Shown: positions 8,275-17,247, counted from the stretch's first letter. The stretch is DNA of 38,464 nt from Spirochaetota bacterium (GCA_016934265.1 JAFGTF010000122.1:1-38464), one strand, 5' to 3'. A program made the numbers and translations. Notes: generated from the sequence alone by a model not told the origin.

Positions 8275-10935
8275 ATGAAAAAAGCATCATATACGCTTCT
8301 GCAAAAGAAATTCATCGCCGGTATCGCAGCGGTTTTCATGCTGTCCATGTTGGCGTTGGCCTTTTTCGTCTCATGCGGGGCCGGAGTCGACGTATCGGGG
8401 ATCAACAATTACACATTGACCGTATTGAATGACGGAAACGGGACTACGAACCCGGCAGGCACCATCACGGTGACTCACGGAGTGCCTGAGAGCATCATCG
8501 CGACGCCGACGGACGGGTACGGGTTCGACACCTGGATCGTGAAGAGCGGGACCGCCGTGTTCGCGGACGCGGGCTCTGCGTCTACTACTGTGACCCTCAG
8601 CAACGGCGCCGCCACTATAGAGGCGAAGTTTTCGCTTCTCGATTATATCGAGATCACCAACCCCTCATCCACGAGCGTGCTCGGGCCCGGCGAAGACGTG
8701 ACGATCGAGTGGGGCGCTTCGAGCTTCGAGGGCTTGGTTAACCTCTCCCTGTACAAGGGCGGTGTGGAACAAGAGACGATACACTCCAACGCTCCAAACA
8801 CAGGAACCTATGACTGGACCGTCCCGGACCCGATCGATGCGGCGAACGACTACAGTATATATATAGAAACTACCGGGATCCCCTCCCAGAGCGATATGAG
8901 CGATACCTTTTCAATAGGGGGCATCGCCCTCGTCTCCCCCAACGGCGGCGAGCTGTACGGGAACGGGGACATCTGCACCATCGAGTGGAACGCAAGCTCC
9001 GTTACAGGCGTGAAAATAGAGCTTCTCGAGGGGGGTGAGCCGTCCAAAACGATCGCGGCCGAGGCACCCGAAACGGGAAGCTACTCATGGAACATAACGG
9101 CCACGGACTGGAGCACCGACTACGCTATCAGGATAACGGACGTATCCCGCCCCTCGATTACTGACACGAGCGACGCCAGTTTCCAGATCGGCCATGTGTC
9201 GATTACCTCACCTTCGGCGGGCGAGTCGCTCACCCTGGACGAGTCGGTTCCGATCACCTGGGACTCCGACGGCCACGGCTACCTCACCATGGATATCCTC
9301 CTCGACGGAGAGGTGTTTCACTCGATTCCGTCGACGAATAACGACGGGAGCCATTCCATAGACGTCGGCTACTACGAGGGCCATGACGGGGACTCCTACC
9401 AGGTCAGGCTCACCTCCACATCCGATACGTCCATCACCGCGGAAACGGGAGAGTTCACCCTCGTACGCGGGACATACGTCTGGACGAAGAAATTCCCCTC
9501 CGACGTGTCGCCTTCGGTCATCACGACCGACAGCACAGGGAACGTCTACATCGGGGGCTACTTCATGGACTTCGGGACGCCGGTCAACTTCGCCGCGGAC
9601 TGGGGTGAAGAGGACTACAAGTCGAGCTATACCGCCACTGATTACGACCCCTTTGTCACCAAGATAAACTCAGACGGCACCTACGGGTGGACCAGGGTGT
9701 TCAACTTCCCGGAACACAACTACATATACGACATCGCGATAGGAACGTTGTCCGATGACCTGTTCATAAACGGCGGCTTCGAGGGCACAAACGTCAACTT
9801 CGCCGCGGACTGGGGTGGGTCGGACGTGAAATCATCGGCCGGTGGAACGGACGTGTTCATCACCAGGATCAACGAGGACGGCTCCTACGGGTGGACGCGA
9901 GTGGTGGGCGGGCCTGACGATGAGACCGGCGGCTCAATGGAGGTCGACCAAGGCTATATATTCCTTTGCGGGCGCTATAAGGGGACCGTCAACTTCAAGA
10001 CGGATTGGGGCGGTACCGAGGAAAAGACGTCCTCTTCGCCTCATGCCGACCTCTTCGTCATGAGGTTCGGGAAAGACGGGACCTGGGGGTCATGGGACTG
10101 GGTCCACGTGATCAACGACGACGATACCATAAGCGGCACCATGATCATCGATTACGACGCCGTCTGCATTACCGGAACGTTCTACGGGACCGTGGACTTC
10201 AAGGCGGACTGGGGCTCCTCCGATATAAAGACAACGTCATCCTCATCGGGCTGCGGCTATATCACGCATCTGGACAGGTACGGCGGGTACGAGTGGACCA
10301 AGAGGATCGGTACGGGCGCCACCCATCCCGCTGCGCTCGCCAACTACGGCTACAGTATCTTCGTACTCGGCACCTACAGCGATACGGTAAACTTCAAGGA
10401 CGACTTCGGCGGCACCGACGAGTTGAGCGTTGCGGACGACAGCTCGTACGATATCTTTGTCATGGAGATCGACACTGTGCAGAACTACTACTGGACACAC
10501 CGGTTCGGCGGCACATATGAGGACTCCCCGACAGGGGGGGTGGTGGAAAACCAAGGCTCCCTCTACTTCTCGGGTATATTCAGCAACTCGCCGTACTACG
10601 AACCGGTGAACTACGGCGAGGATTTCGACGAAGACAACCCGAAGAAGACGAACGGCAACGACCGAGACATTTTCCTGTCGGCCCTGTACATCCACAGCGA
10701 CCCAGAGTACCTCTTCACCAAACGGATAGGCTGCCCCTCAAGTGATTATGTAACCGGCATTGCGGTGTACGAGGACGACGACGAATACGGGCGGAGACGG
10801 GTCAACATCTACCTGCTGGGGTCCTCCAGCGACTCGCCCTACAACATGGCGGAAGACTGGAAGCAGACCGACGAGAAGGGAGACGGCTACGGGTTCAGCT
10901 TCGTGACGAAGGTCCTTCAGCATAGGTGGGAGTAG
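8275..10935 (+). CDS. Large surface lipoprotein: InlB-type B repeat, three Kre9/KNH-like domains, seven-blade SBBP-type propeller
   Basis: An 886-residue exported protein. A basic n-region and long hydrophobic core end in FFVSC-GAG, a relaxed lipobox. One divergent InlB B repeat (about 38-118, NDGNGTTNPAG...THG) follows and closely matches that of the lipoprotein at 1180-4353. Three Ig-like modules of the Kre9/KNH type occupy about 120-400 (for example VSPNGGELYGNGDICTIEWN and ITSPSAGESLTLDESVPITW). Residues 400-886 hold seven repeats with GxxxxxVNFxxDWGGxDxK and DxFVxxIxxDGxYxWTxRxG, consistent with SBBP-type beta-propeller blades. The ATG has GGAGG seven bases upstream. It is transcribed alone, and a 130-bp repeat begins 41 bases after its stop. 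I infer a surface binding or matrix protein. Confidence 0.88.
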   Translation: MKKASYTLLQKKFIAGIAAVFMLSMLALAFFVSCGAGVDVSGINNYTLTVLNDGNGTTNPAGTITVTHGVPESIIATPTDGYGFDTWIVKSGTAVFADAGSASTTVTLSNGAATIEAKFSLLDYIEITNPSSTSVLGPGEDVTIEWGASSFEGLVNLSLYKGGVEQETIHSNAPNTGTYDWTVPDPIDAANDYSIYIETTGIPSQSDMSDTFSIGGIALVSPNGGELYGNGDICTIEWNASSVTGVKIELLEGGEPSKTIAAEAPETGSYSWNITATDWSTDYAIRITDVSRPSITDTSDASFQIGHVSITSPSAGESLTLDESVPITWDSDGHGYLTMDILLDGEVFHSIPSTNNDGSHSIDVGYYEGHDGDSYQVRLTSTSDTSITAETGEFTLVRGTYVWTKKFPSDVSPSVITTDSTGNVYIGGYFMDFGTPVNFAADWGEEDYKSSYTATDYDPFVTKINSDGTYGWTRVFNFPEHNYIYDIAIGTLSDDLFINGGFEGTNVNFAADWGGSDVKSSAGGTDVFITRINEDGSYGWTRVVGGPDDETGGSMEVDQGYIFLCGRYKGTVNFKTDWGGTEEKTSSSPHADLFVMRFGKDGTWGSWDWVHVINDDDTISGTMIIDYDAVCITGTFYGTVDFKADWGSSDIKTTSSSSGCGYITHLDRYGGYEWTKRIGTGATHPAALANYGYSIFVLGTYSDTVNFKDDFGGTDELSVADDSSYDIFVMEIDTVQNYYWTHRFGGTYEDSPTGGVVENQGSLYFSGIFSNSPYYEPVNYGEDFDEDNPKKTNGNDRDIFLSALYIHSDPEYLFTKRIGCPSSDYVTGIAVYEDDDEYGRRRVNIYLLGSSSDSPYNMAEDWKQTDEKGDGYGFSFVTKVLQHRWE

Positions 10936-10976
10936 CCGTTTCGATCGTCTTCTCCGTATCGAATTCCGGAATCAGT

Positions 10977-11106
10977 AAACCCATGGGGACGGGGGATGAC
11001 ATTATGACATCTTTCACATAGTGTTTTGTTCTGAAGATTATGATAACTCTTTTATTAAGGTTAATTATGATAGATTATTCACTGCACCTATAGGGACGGG
11101 GGATGA
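10977..11106. repeat. 130-bp direct repeat, left copy (REP-like motif at both ends)
   Basis: This copy is about 96% identical (five mismatches by eye) to 14755-14884, in the same orientation. Each copy begins with GGGGACGGGGGATGACA or a variant and ends with the same motif preceded by TA, so the 17-base motif is a terminal direct repeat spaced 107 bases apart. Inside, ATTATGAYA recurs three times (11001, 11037 and 11064). The right edge cuts into the transposase gene. G-rich motifs of this type resemble REP sequences mobilised by REP-associated tyrosine transposases, but that link is inference. Confidence 0.85.
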
Positions 11107-11744
11107 CAATACTCACTCTTTTCACGTGCCTCGTTTAACAGCGACAAATCAGTAGGATACCGTATGTCCGCAGGCGCAACACTCGCATCCACTATCAGCT
11201 TCCCTCGGTTCGGTGCTCCCACCCCCGAACCCCCACCCTTATCCTCTCCGTCTTGGTCTTGGTCTTTGTCTTTTACTCGCTCCTTGTGCTTCTGTTTCCA
11301 GTGTTTGCTATGTATCAGCTCGTTGATCCCTGATAGCTCCACAAGCCCCAACCGCTTGCGAAAATGTACCATCATCGATGCTTCAAAGGGTTCCTCATCA
11401 CGGTACTCACCGTACCCTATGAAATACTGCAAGTACGGATTCTCCCGTATCTGCTCCATCACCTCCTCATCCGTCAACCCAAGCTTCTCCCGGATGATCA
11501 GCGCCCCAAGCGCCACCCTCGCCGCTTTCGCCGGTGCTCCCATCCCTGATTCCGCAAAATGCTTCGCGTACTCCTTCTCTATCTCCTCCCATGGAATCAG
11601 CTTCGATAGACGTATCCAACGATTGTCGCTTCGCAGCTTCCCCCCAAACGGTAGATAGAAGCCTTCAAACTCTGGCTGTTGTTGTATCGTTTTTCGGTAG
11701 ATTTTTCCCCTCCCGGGTGCAAGGTTTTTGATGGTTTTGTGCAA
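11088..11744 (-). pseudogene. Truncated IS5-family (DUF772-type) transposase
   Basis: 218 residues from a TTG start. They match the N-terminal half of IS5-family transposases: IRLSKLIPWEEIEKEYAKHF, then ALGALIIREKLGLTDEEVM and ENPYLQYFIGY. A charged linker (KDKDQDQDGEDK) follows, then GKLIVDASVAPADIRYPTD, which carries the first catalytic Asp. The frame then runs directly into the 130-bp repeat. The last residues (about from SEYCHPPSL) are read from the repeat, and the second Asp and the Glu of the DDE triad are missing. Full-length members are about 450-500 residues, so roughly half is gone and the product is inactive. No ATG is available near the start. AT-rich DNA with TATAAT at 11784-11789 lies upstream. 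Confidence 0.85.
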
Positions 11745-11855
11745 AACCCTTGCACTATTCTACACGAAAACGTAATTTATTTCATTATAATAAAACAAAT
11801 TACGACTTATTCAGGAAACCCTAATTATAAACGATCGAAAGAAATGAATTGTGGA

Positions 11856-13406
11856 TCAGCTATTTATTTGATTGACGGTGTGCATTCTCCTGTAAATTGG
11901 TGAAAGTGCTTCATATAGTGCGATATACTCCTTATAGAAGGCATCATAAATTTTCTTGGCCTTGCCGGATTTAGGGTAAAAAGTTTTTGAAAACCGTACT
12001 AAATCGTCTGCTATTTCGAGGGAAGGATAGACACCAAGTCCTACTGCAGTTGTAAGTGCCGCACCCACCGCCCCTGCTTCTTGAGCATTCTTTACGATAC
12101 GAATTTCAATCCCTAAAACGTCTGACATTATTTGCATCCACATATCACTGGTTCCTGATCCCCCCATCGCATGCATTGAATCGATCTGTATCCCGATATT
12201 CTGCATTCTATCTCTTATCCATCTGAGATGGTAGCTAACGCCTTCCATAATAGCGCGCACCATATGGGCTTTGCTGTGGCCCAAGGTAAGTCCAATAAAT
12301 GCACCTCTCAAGTAATGATTGAGCACTGGAGACCTTTCCCCTGCAAGCCATGGGGTAAAGATGAGATTATCAGAACCCGGCGGTATTTCAACAGCAATCT
12401 CGCTCATCAGTTGATATGCGGATACTCCCTTTCTTTTTGCCTCTACAGTAATATCATCGCAGAGGGTGTCTCTAAACCACATGAGGCTTCCTCCCCCTGT
12501 TTCCATGGCTCCCCCGATGATCCAGCTTTTAGGATCAACATGGCACATCCCTAAAAAAGGTTTCTTATTATCATTTATAAATCTATCAATAGATACTGCA
12601 AGCAGAAGAGAGGTTCCTGCCATGAGATTAACCTTGCCATTTCTCACCGCACCTGCGCCTACTTGTGCCATTCCAGCATCACCAGCACCAATGACAACGG
12701 GAGTGCCTGAGGGGATACCAGTCTGTTTAGAAGCTTCGGGTGTTACCTCTCCAATCACTTTGATACAGGAGTGCGCCTCAGGTAACATACTGAGTGGAAT
12801 TTCCAATTTTTCACACAGTGTTTTTGACCAGTCTCTCTTTCGAGGGTCAAAGAGGAAATAAAGAGAAGCATCATTCCAGTCAACAGCAAATTTCCCGGTC
12901 ATCCTGAAAAGTATGTATTCTTTGCAATCACAAAGCTTATAGGTCTTTTTCCATATTTGTGGCCATTTCTCTCTTATCCACAGCATTTTCGGAATAATAT
13001 CTTTTCCAGTTGGTAAATTCGCGACTTCCCGAATGAACAGTTGGTCTCCTAGATCTTCAATAATACGATCAGCCTGCGAGATACTGCGAGTATCAAGCCA
13101 TGAAATCATGTTTGAAAGCGGTTGGCCTTTCTCATTCAGTGGGATGATATTCAACATTTGACCAGAAAGGCACACACCGATGATCTGATGGAAAGATAGA
13201 TCAATATTCATAAGTACATTTCGTGTCGATTTTGACACTGCGTTCCACAGCTCCTCCGGATTTTGCTCCACCCAGCCTGGTTTTGGATGTATCAGCTGAT
13301 ACGGTATGTAATGCGAGAATAGAACCTTTCCCTTCAAATCGGTACAGACTGCTTTGTTTCCTCCAGTACCCACGTCATGGGCAATAATTATTTCCTTTTT
13401 TTTCAT
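11856..13406 (-). CDS. FGGY-family carbohydrate kinase (xylulokinase-like)
   Basis: 516 residues. The phosphate-1 loop is near the N-terminus (IIAHDVGTGGNKAV). MAGTSLLLAVS, the segment AMGGSGTSDMWMQIMSDVLG and EAGAVGAALTTAVGLG are the typical C-terminal FGGY ATP-binding signatures. It should transfer phosphate from ATP to a sugar or polyol in the cytoplasm; the substrate cannot be read from sequence. The frame extends upstream to 13508, but that would overlap the aminotransferase. I start at 13406, where GGAG stands nine bases before the ATG. The aminotransferase ends 37 bases upstream, so the two are likely one operon. Codon use and base composition are clearly AT-richer than the surrounding genes, suggesting horizontal acquisition. 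Confidence 0.9.
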   Translation of the reverse strand: MKKKEIIIAHDVGTGGNKAVCTDLKGKVLFSHYIPYQLIHPKPGWVEQNPEELWNAVSKSTRNVLMNIDLSFHQIIGVCLSGQMLNIIPLNEKGQPLSNMISWLDTRSISQADRIIEDLGDQLFIREVANLPTGKDIIPKMLWIREKWPQIWKKTYKLCDCKEYILFRMTGKFAVDWNDASLYFLFDPRKRDWSKTLCEKLEIPLSMLPEAHSCIKVIGEVTPEASKQTGIPSGTPVVIGAGDAGMAQVGAGAVRNGKVNLMAGTSLLLAVSIDRFINDNKKPFLGMCHVDPKSWIIGGAMETGGGSLMWFRDTLCDDITVEAKRKGVSAYQLMSEIAVEIPPGSDNLIFTPWLAGERSPVLNHYLRGAFIGLTLGHSKAHMVRAIMEGVSYHLRWIRDRMQNIGIQIDSMHAMGGSGTSDMWMQIMSDVLGIEIRIVKNAQEAGAVGAALTTAVGLGVYPSLEIADDLVRFSKTFYPKSGKAKKIYDAFYKEYIALYEALSPIYRRMHTVNQINS

Positions 13407-13443
13407 AGATGAAGCTCCGCATGGAAATTGAATAATGACACGG

Positions 13444-14553
13444 TTATTTTTCTGATAGAAATTCCCTGAACTTGTGAAGGAATCTTTTATTCTGTTCACG
13501 ATTGCCAATGGTTACCCGAAAGAACCCAGGTCCAAGTTCGGGTCTGTTCATTAATCGAACCTGTATATTATTTTGTAAAAGGTATGAAACGACTTCCTCT
13601 GCATTTATCCCCAACGCTCCAAGGTCAATCAACATGAAATTACCTGAGGAAGGGAAGACATGAATTCCTCCTATCTTATCGAGTTCTTCTCCAAGCTCTT
13701 TTCTCAGCTCTTTGGTTTCAGTATTCTGTTTATGAAAATAATCAATAGTATCAAGTGCAGAAATAGCTGCAGCCATATTGACAGTACCTATACTACACGT
13801 TATTCTCATTCTGTTCAAATAATCTGTGATCCTATCAGAGGCCAAGGAGTATCCAATGCGAAAACCTGCGATGCCCCATGCCTTCGACATAGTCCTTACG
13901 ATAATGAGATTCGGATACAGCCTCAGTAAAAAACTCATTGATCGGGGCTCATCTTCAAGTTCGTAGTACGCTTCGTCTACAACAGTTGGTATCCCTGTAT
14001 CTAAAACACGTATCAAGTCGTTTTCGGGAAGGACGTTGCCTATGGGATTGTTTGGGTTCACTAAAAATAGTAAACGTGTTTTTCGGTTTATATGTTCGAG
14101 TACCTTATTGACATCATACGTGAGATCTTTTTTCGGTGAGATTATCTGTACGGTGCCACCGGCAAGAGTAACACGAAGTTCATACATCGGATATGTCGGA
14201 AATGGGATAATCGCTTCATCTCCAGGAGAGATGAATATCCTTGTAATTACATCTATTACCTCAAGTGACCCATTTGCAATGAAAACCTGCTCAGCTTTCA
14301 GATTATCAAGCTTCGCGAGCTTCTCCCGCAAGGACATGCCGTCTTGCGGATATAGGTTTCCTTTTCTTGCCGCCTCAACGACCGAATTCACCACATGTTC
14401 CGAAGGAGGGTGGAAGTTTTCGTTGGACATTAACCGGTCGACTGAAGGATGATTCCAGGCGTACATGATATGATTTGTATTGTAGAGCTTTACCTTTTTT
14501 ACCCAGGGCACGATAAAATCTTCAACTCCTATTGCTCTATGTTTGCTGCTCAT
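13444..14553 (-). CDS. Class I/II PLP aminotransferase, histidinol-phosphate aminotransferase-like
   Basis: 369 residues with the fold-type I pattern of HisC: substrate and PLP contacts at N166-P-N-N-P, VVDEAYYE with D193 and Y196, the Schiff-base lysine K224 in TMSKAWGIAG, and R232 just after it. The length fits HisC (350-370). There are no other histidine genes here. Its partner is an FGGY kinase, which suggests an amine donor for a phosphorylated keto compound rather than histidine synthesis (inference). HisC-like enzymes also include CobD-type threonine-phosphate decarboxylases and tyrosine/phenylalanine aminotransferases. GGAGG precedes the ATG by ten bases. It is AT-rich like the kinase and first in the operon. 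200 bp of AT-rich DNA separate it from the right-hand repeat. Confidence 0.87.
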   Translation of the reverse strand: MSSKHRAIGVEDFIVPWVKKVKLYNTNHIMYAWNHPSVDRLMSNENFHPPSEHVVNSVVEAARKGNLYPQDGMSLREKLAKLDNLKAEQVFIANGSLEVIDVITRIFISPGDEAIIPFPTYPMYELRVTLAGGTVQIISPKKDLTYDVNKVLEHINRKTRLLFLVNPNNPIGNVLPENDLIRVLDTGIPTVVDEAYYELEDEPRSMSFLLRLYPNLIIVRTMSKAWGIAGFRIGYSLASDRITDYLNRMRITCSIGTVNMAAAISALDTIDYFHKQNTETKELRKELGEELDKIGGIHVFPSSGNFMLIDLGALGINAEEVVSYLLQNNIQVRLMNRPELGPGFFRVTIGNREQNKRFLHKFREFLSEK

Positions 14554-14754
14554 TACTTATATACCTCCGGAAAGTATGATAACTAAGTTTTCCTAAGATT
14601 GTGATGATAGTTTTGGACTCGTCTTTTAATTCTAGTATATGTATAATAATACAATTAGTAAAGTCGAGATATATGAGTGGTTACGTATATTGTAGGAGCT
14701 GCAGGAAATATTCAAGATGCATGTATTTTTATTGACATTATTAAGTCCCGCATG

Positions 14755-14884
14755 AAACCCATGGGGACGGAGGATGACATTATGACATCTTTCGCATAGT
14801 GTTTTATTCTGAAGATTATGATAACTCTTTTGTGAAGGTTAATTATGATAGATTATTCACTGCACCTATAGGGACGGGGGATGA
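14755..14884. repeat. 130-bp direct repeat, right copy
   Basis: Same orientation and same endpoints as 10977-11106, with an exact offset of 3778 bases and five mismatches. It carries the terminal GGGACGGRGGATGA motifs and the three internal ATTATGAYA units. Its right edge abuts a 3' gene fragment, just as the left copy abuts a truncated transposase. Confidence 0.85.
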
Positions 14885-14887
14885 TAA

Positions 14888-15046
14888 AACAAGCACGTGT
14901 TCGGTACCACGTGTGACGATTACGGGATCCCGTACGACGGGACAGTGTCGGGCATCGATGTCACGGTGACCCCGGACAGCAACCCGATCATGATATACGC
15001 CGACTACGAGGCGAGCGACCGCTGCAGGGTGAAGCTGTACCAGTGA
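14888..15046 (+). pseudogene. C-terminal fragment of an unidentified gene cut by the repeat
   Basis: 52 codons are open from the edge of the repeat to a TGA at 15044-15046. They include CDDYGIPYDGTVSGIDVTVT and MIYADYEASDRCRVKLYQ. Codon use is GC-rich like the resident genes, there is no start codon with a ribosome binding site, and a strong terminator follows immediately. This is what the 3' end of a real gene looks like. The beta-rich sequence suggests the end of an exported protein, but I do not recognise the family. Confidence 0.6.
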
Positions 15047-15084
15047 AAAAAAGGGGGTCCACCGTTTCCACGGCCCCTCTTTTT
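15047..15084. terminator. Bidirectional rho-independent terminator
   Basis: An A-run and GGGGG pair with CCCC-TCTTTTT around a loop containing ACCGTTTCC, with GGTCC/GGCC reinforcing the stem. It terminates the fragment at 14888-15046 on the plus strand. Because of the flanking A-run it could also serve the molybdoenzyme gene arriving on the minus strand (stop at 15142). Confidence 0.8.
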
Positions 15085-15141
15085 GTATCCCTTATACGAT
15101 TATATGGGCCGGCAGTTACACGGATAGAGTGCATCGTCCCG

Positions 15142-17247
15142 TCAGCATACGTTCTTCCCTCCGTCGAACGGCGAGACCTCAACAAAAACGGAGTGGGTGC
15201 GGGAACCCATGCTCGGCTCGGTCGGGACCGTCGAGGTCAGAACGTTGACCGATCCCGCGGTTTCGGTCCCGTCGTCATCGAACACGGGCCATACTCCCTC
15301 ATATGCCGATACCACGCCGGGCAGTATATCCTCCGTAACCAGGATCCTGACCCTCATCCTTCCCTCCCTGCTCCGTACGAGAACCTCGTCGCCGTTGTGT
15401 ATCCCGCGTCGTTCTGCGTCGCTGGGGTGTATGGAAAGCACATTCTCCTGCCGGTCTCTGAACCAGGATATGTTATGATACTGGGAGTGGGTCCTCAGCC
15501 GCGGATGGGGAGTGATGAGCCTGAGCGGGTACTCGCCGTCTTCGGGCAGGACCCTGCACTCAGCCACCGGTGAGAACCCTGCGGCCGCATACGATTCCGA
15601 GTACAGCTCGATTTTGCCCGACGGGGTGTCGAGCGGGTTCCTCTCGGGATCGGCGGCGAACTCGGAAAGCCCCGTCCTGAGATGTCCGTTTCCTTCAAAT
15701 ATACCTGTTTCCTTGAATCGCTCGACATCTCTCACCTCGGAATTTTCCAGTATGTGCAAAAGCCAGCCGTCCGCCGACCTGTTTTCGGAAAACCTGTCAT
15801 AAAATCCCAGGCGGGCCGCGAGGCCGCAGAAGACATCGTAGTCGTTTTTCGAATCGTAGCGCGGCTCGACCGCCTGGTGCGAGTAGAAAAGCCGGTTGCT
15901 CCTGGGGAACACGATGTCCTCACGTTCGAGAAAGGTCGTGACGGGCAGCACCACGTCACAGTAGCGGGCGGTGGGAGTGAGAAAGTAGTCGTGGCACACG
16001 GAGAAGTCGGCCTTTTCGAGGGCACGGATGTTCTTATGTACGTCACTTCCCTGCACGAGGTAATTACAGCCTATGAAGTACAGAAGCCGGATATCACTCG
16101 GAAATCCGCCTTTTTTCCCCTCGAGGACCGCGTCCGGCCAGCGGTACACCGGTATCGAGGGACCCCCGTGGCTTCTCCGAAGCTCGATCGTGCCGCAGAC
16201 AGGCCGGGGGAGCTTGTTCAGCACATTTCCCCCGGTGGAGCCGCCTTGGACGCCGACGTTCCCGGTAGCGACCTGGAGCGCCACGGCGAACCGGGCGGTT
16301 TCTTCTCCGCCCCATGTCCTTTGTATCGAAAGCCCAGGAAAAAGAGCGGCGGGTTTCACAAAGCCGTAGAGGCGAGCAAGACTGCGTATCGTCCTGCTCG
16401 GAACACCGCATATCTTCTCCGCCCAGCTCGGTGTTTTCGGCCGACCGTCGGATTCTCCCATTATGTACCGTTCGAGATGATCGAAACCATGGCTCAACCG
16501 CTGTACCGCCGTCCTGTCGACCAGGTTTTCTTCGATCAGAACAAAGAGCACCGCCGCCATGAGCGCGCTGTCCGTGCCGGGTAAAACCGGTATCCACTCC
16601 GTGCCGAACCGCGACGCGGTAGCCGTCCGCCTTGGGTCTATTACGATGACCGGAATACCGCGCTTTATCGCCTCCCCCACCCGTGCCAGCGTCTCACACC
16701 CGAACCTGTTGTCGTATATGTTCATGCCCCAGAGCAGGATGAAGTTCGAAAACTGCAGGGTACCCGGGTCGAGGCCCGTCGGAGCGGATCCGAATAAAAA
16801 GGGCTTCACGTACTCGACCGCATTCTCGCTGTAGTCGCCGTGCGCCCTCGTATACGGCCCGAAAAGCCCGAAGAACCGGTCTTTGAGATACGCGGTATTG
16901 TGCACCGCGCCGACACAGCCGCCGGATCCCCCGAGCGGAAAGACAGCCCCGGCCCCGTAAGTATCGCGCATCGCCCCGAGCTTCCCTGCGACGAGGCCGA
17001 GCGCTTCGTCCCACGACGCCTCTTTGAACCTCCCCGACCCCCGCGGACCCGTTCGAAGAAGCGGCCGCGTAAGACGGTCTTCTGAGTACACAACATGCGT
17101 CATCCCGTACCCGCGTACGCATCCCGTCATGTAGCGGTTTTTATGCGGGTTGTTCGTGATCTTCACGAGCCTACCGTCCTCGACGTGGGCGAGAAGCGGG
17201 CACCCTCCGCCGCAGTCCTTGTTGCACGATACCGGAAGCGTTTTCAT
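15142..17247 (-). CDS. DMSO-reductase-family molybdopterin oxidoreductase, catalytic subunit
   Basis: 701 residues. An N-terminal [4Fe-4S] motif uses C8, C12, C16 and C43 (SCNKDCGGGC, then MTGCVRGYG). The molybdenum region HGDYSENA places S140 where DmsA-type enzymes have their serine ligand. Further signs are SNFILLWGMN, VIVIDPRRTATA, YFIGCNYLVQGSD and the molydopterin-dinucleotide-binding C-terminal domain (about 580-690; HPRLRTHSQYHNI). There is no twin-arginine signal, as the protein begins MKTLPVSCNKDC, so I infer a cytoplasmic enzyme. No iron-sulphur or membrane-anchor subunit lies beside it, which is unusual for a respiratory DmsABC complex. Substrate unknown. The ribosome binding site (GGGGGG at about twelve bases) is imperfect. 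Confidence 0.88.
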   Translation of the reverse strand: MKTLPVSCNKDCGGGCPLLAHVEDGRLVKITNNPHKNRYMTGCVRGYGMTHVVYSEDRLTRPLLRTGPRGSGRFKEASWDEALGLVAGKLGAMRDTYGAGAVFPLGGSGGCVGAVHNTAYLKDRFFGLFGPYTRAHGDYSENAVEYVKPFLFGSAPTGLDPGTLQFSNFILLWGMNIYDNRFGCETLARVGEAIKRGIPVIVIDPRRTATASRFGTEWIPVLPGTDSALMAAVLFVLIEENLVDRTAVQRLSHGFDHLERYIMGESDGRPKTPSWAEKICGVPSRTIRSLARLYGFVKPAALFPGLSIQRTWGGEETARFAVALQVATGNVGVQGGSTGGNVLNKLPRPVCGTIELRRSHGGPSIPVYRWPDAVLEGKKGGFPSDIRLLYFIGCNYLVQGSDVHKNIRALEKADFSVCHDYFLTPTARYCDVVLPVTTFLEREDIVFPRSNRLFYSHQAVEPRYDSKNDYDVFCGLAARLGFYDRFSENRSADGWLLHILENSEVRDVERFKETGIFEGNGHLRTGLSEFAADPERNPLDTPSGKIELYSESYAAAGFSPVAECRVLPEDGEYPLRLITPHPRLRTHSQYHNISWFRDRQENVLSIHPSDAERRGIHNGDEVLVRSREGRMRVRILVTEDILPGVVSAYEGVWPVFDDDGTETAGSVNVLTSTVPTEPSMGSRTHSVFVEVSPFDGGKNVC

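Noticed and set aside
10977..14884. Possible CRISPR from repeated G-rich motifs
   Set aside because: There are only two terminal motifs per copy with 107-base spacing and near-identical interiors, so no variable spacers.
15682..16584. 300-residue plus-strand open frame
   Set aside because: It lies fully antisense to the molybdopterin enzyme, whose cluster and cofactor motifs are intact. Long antisense frames are expected in GC-rich DNA.
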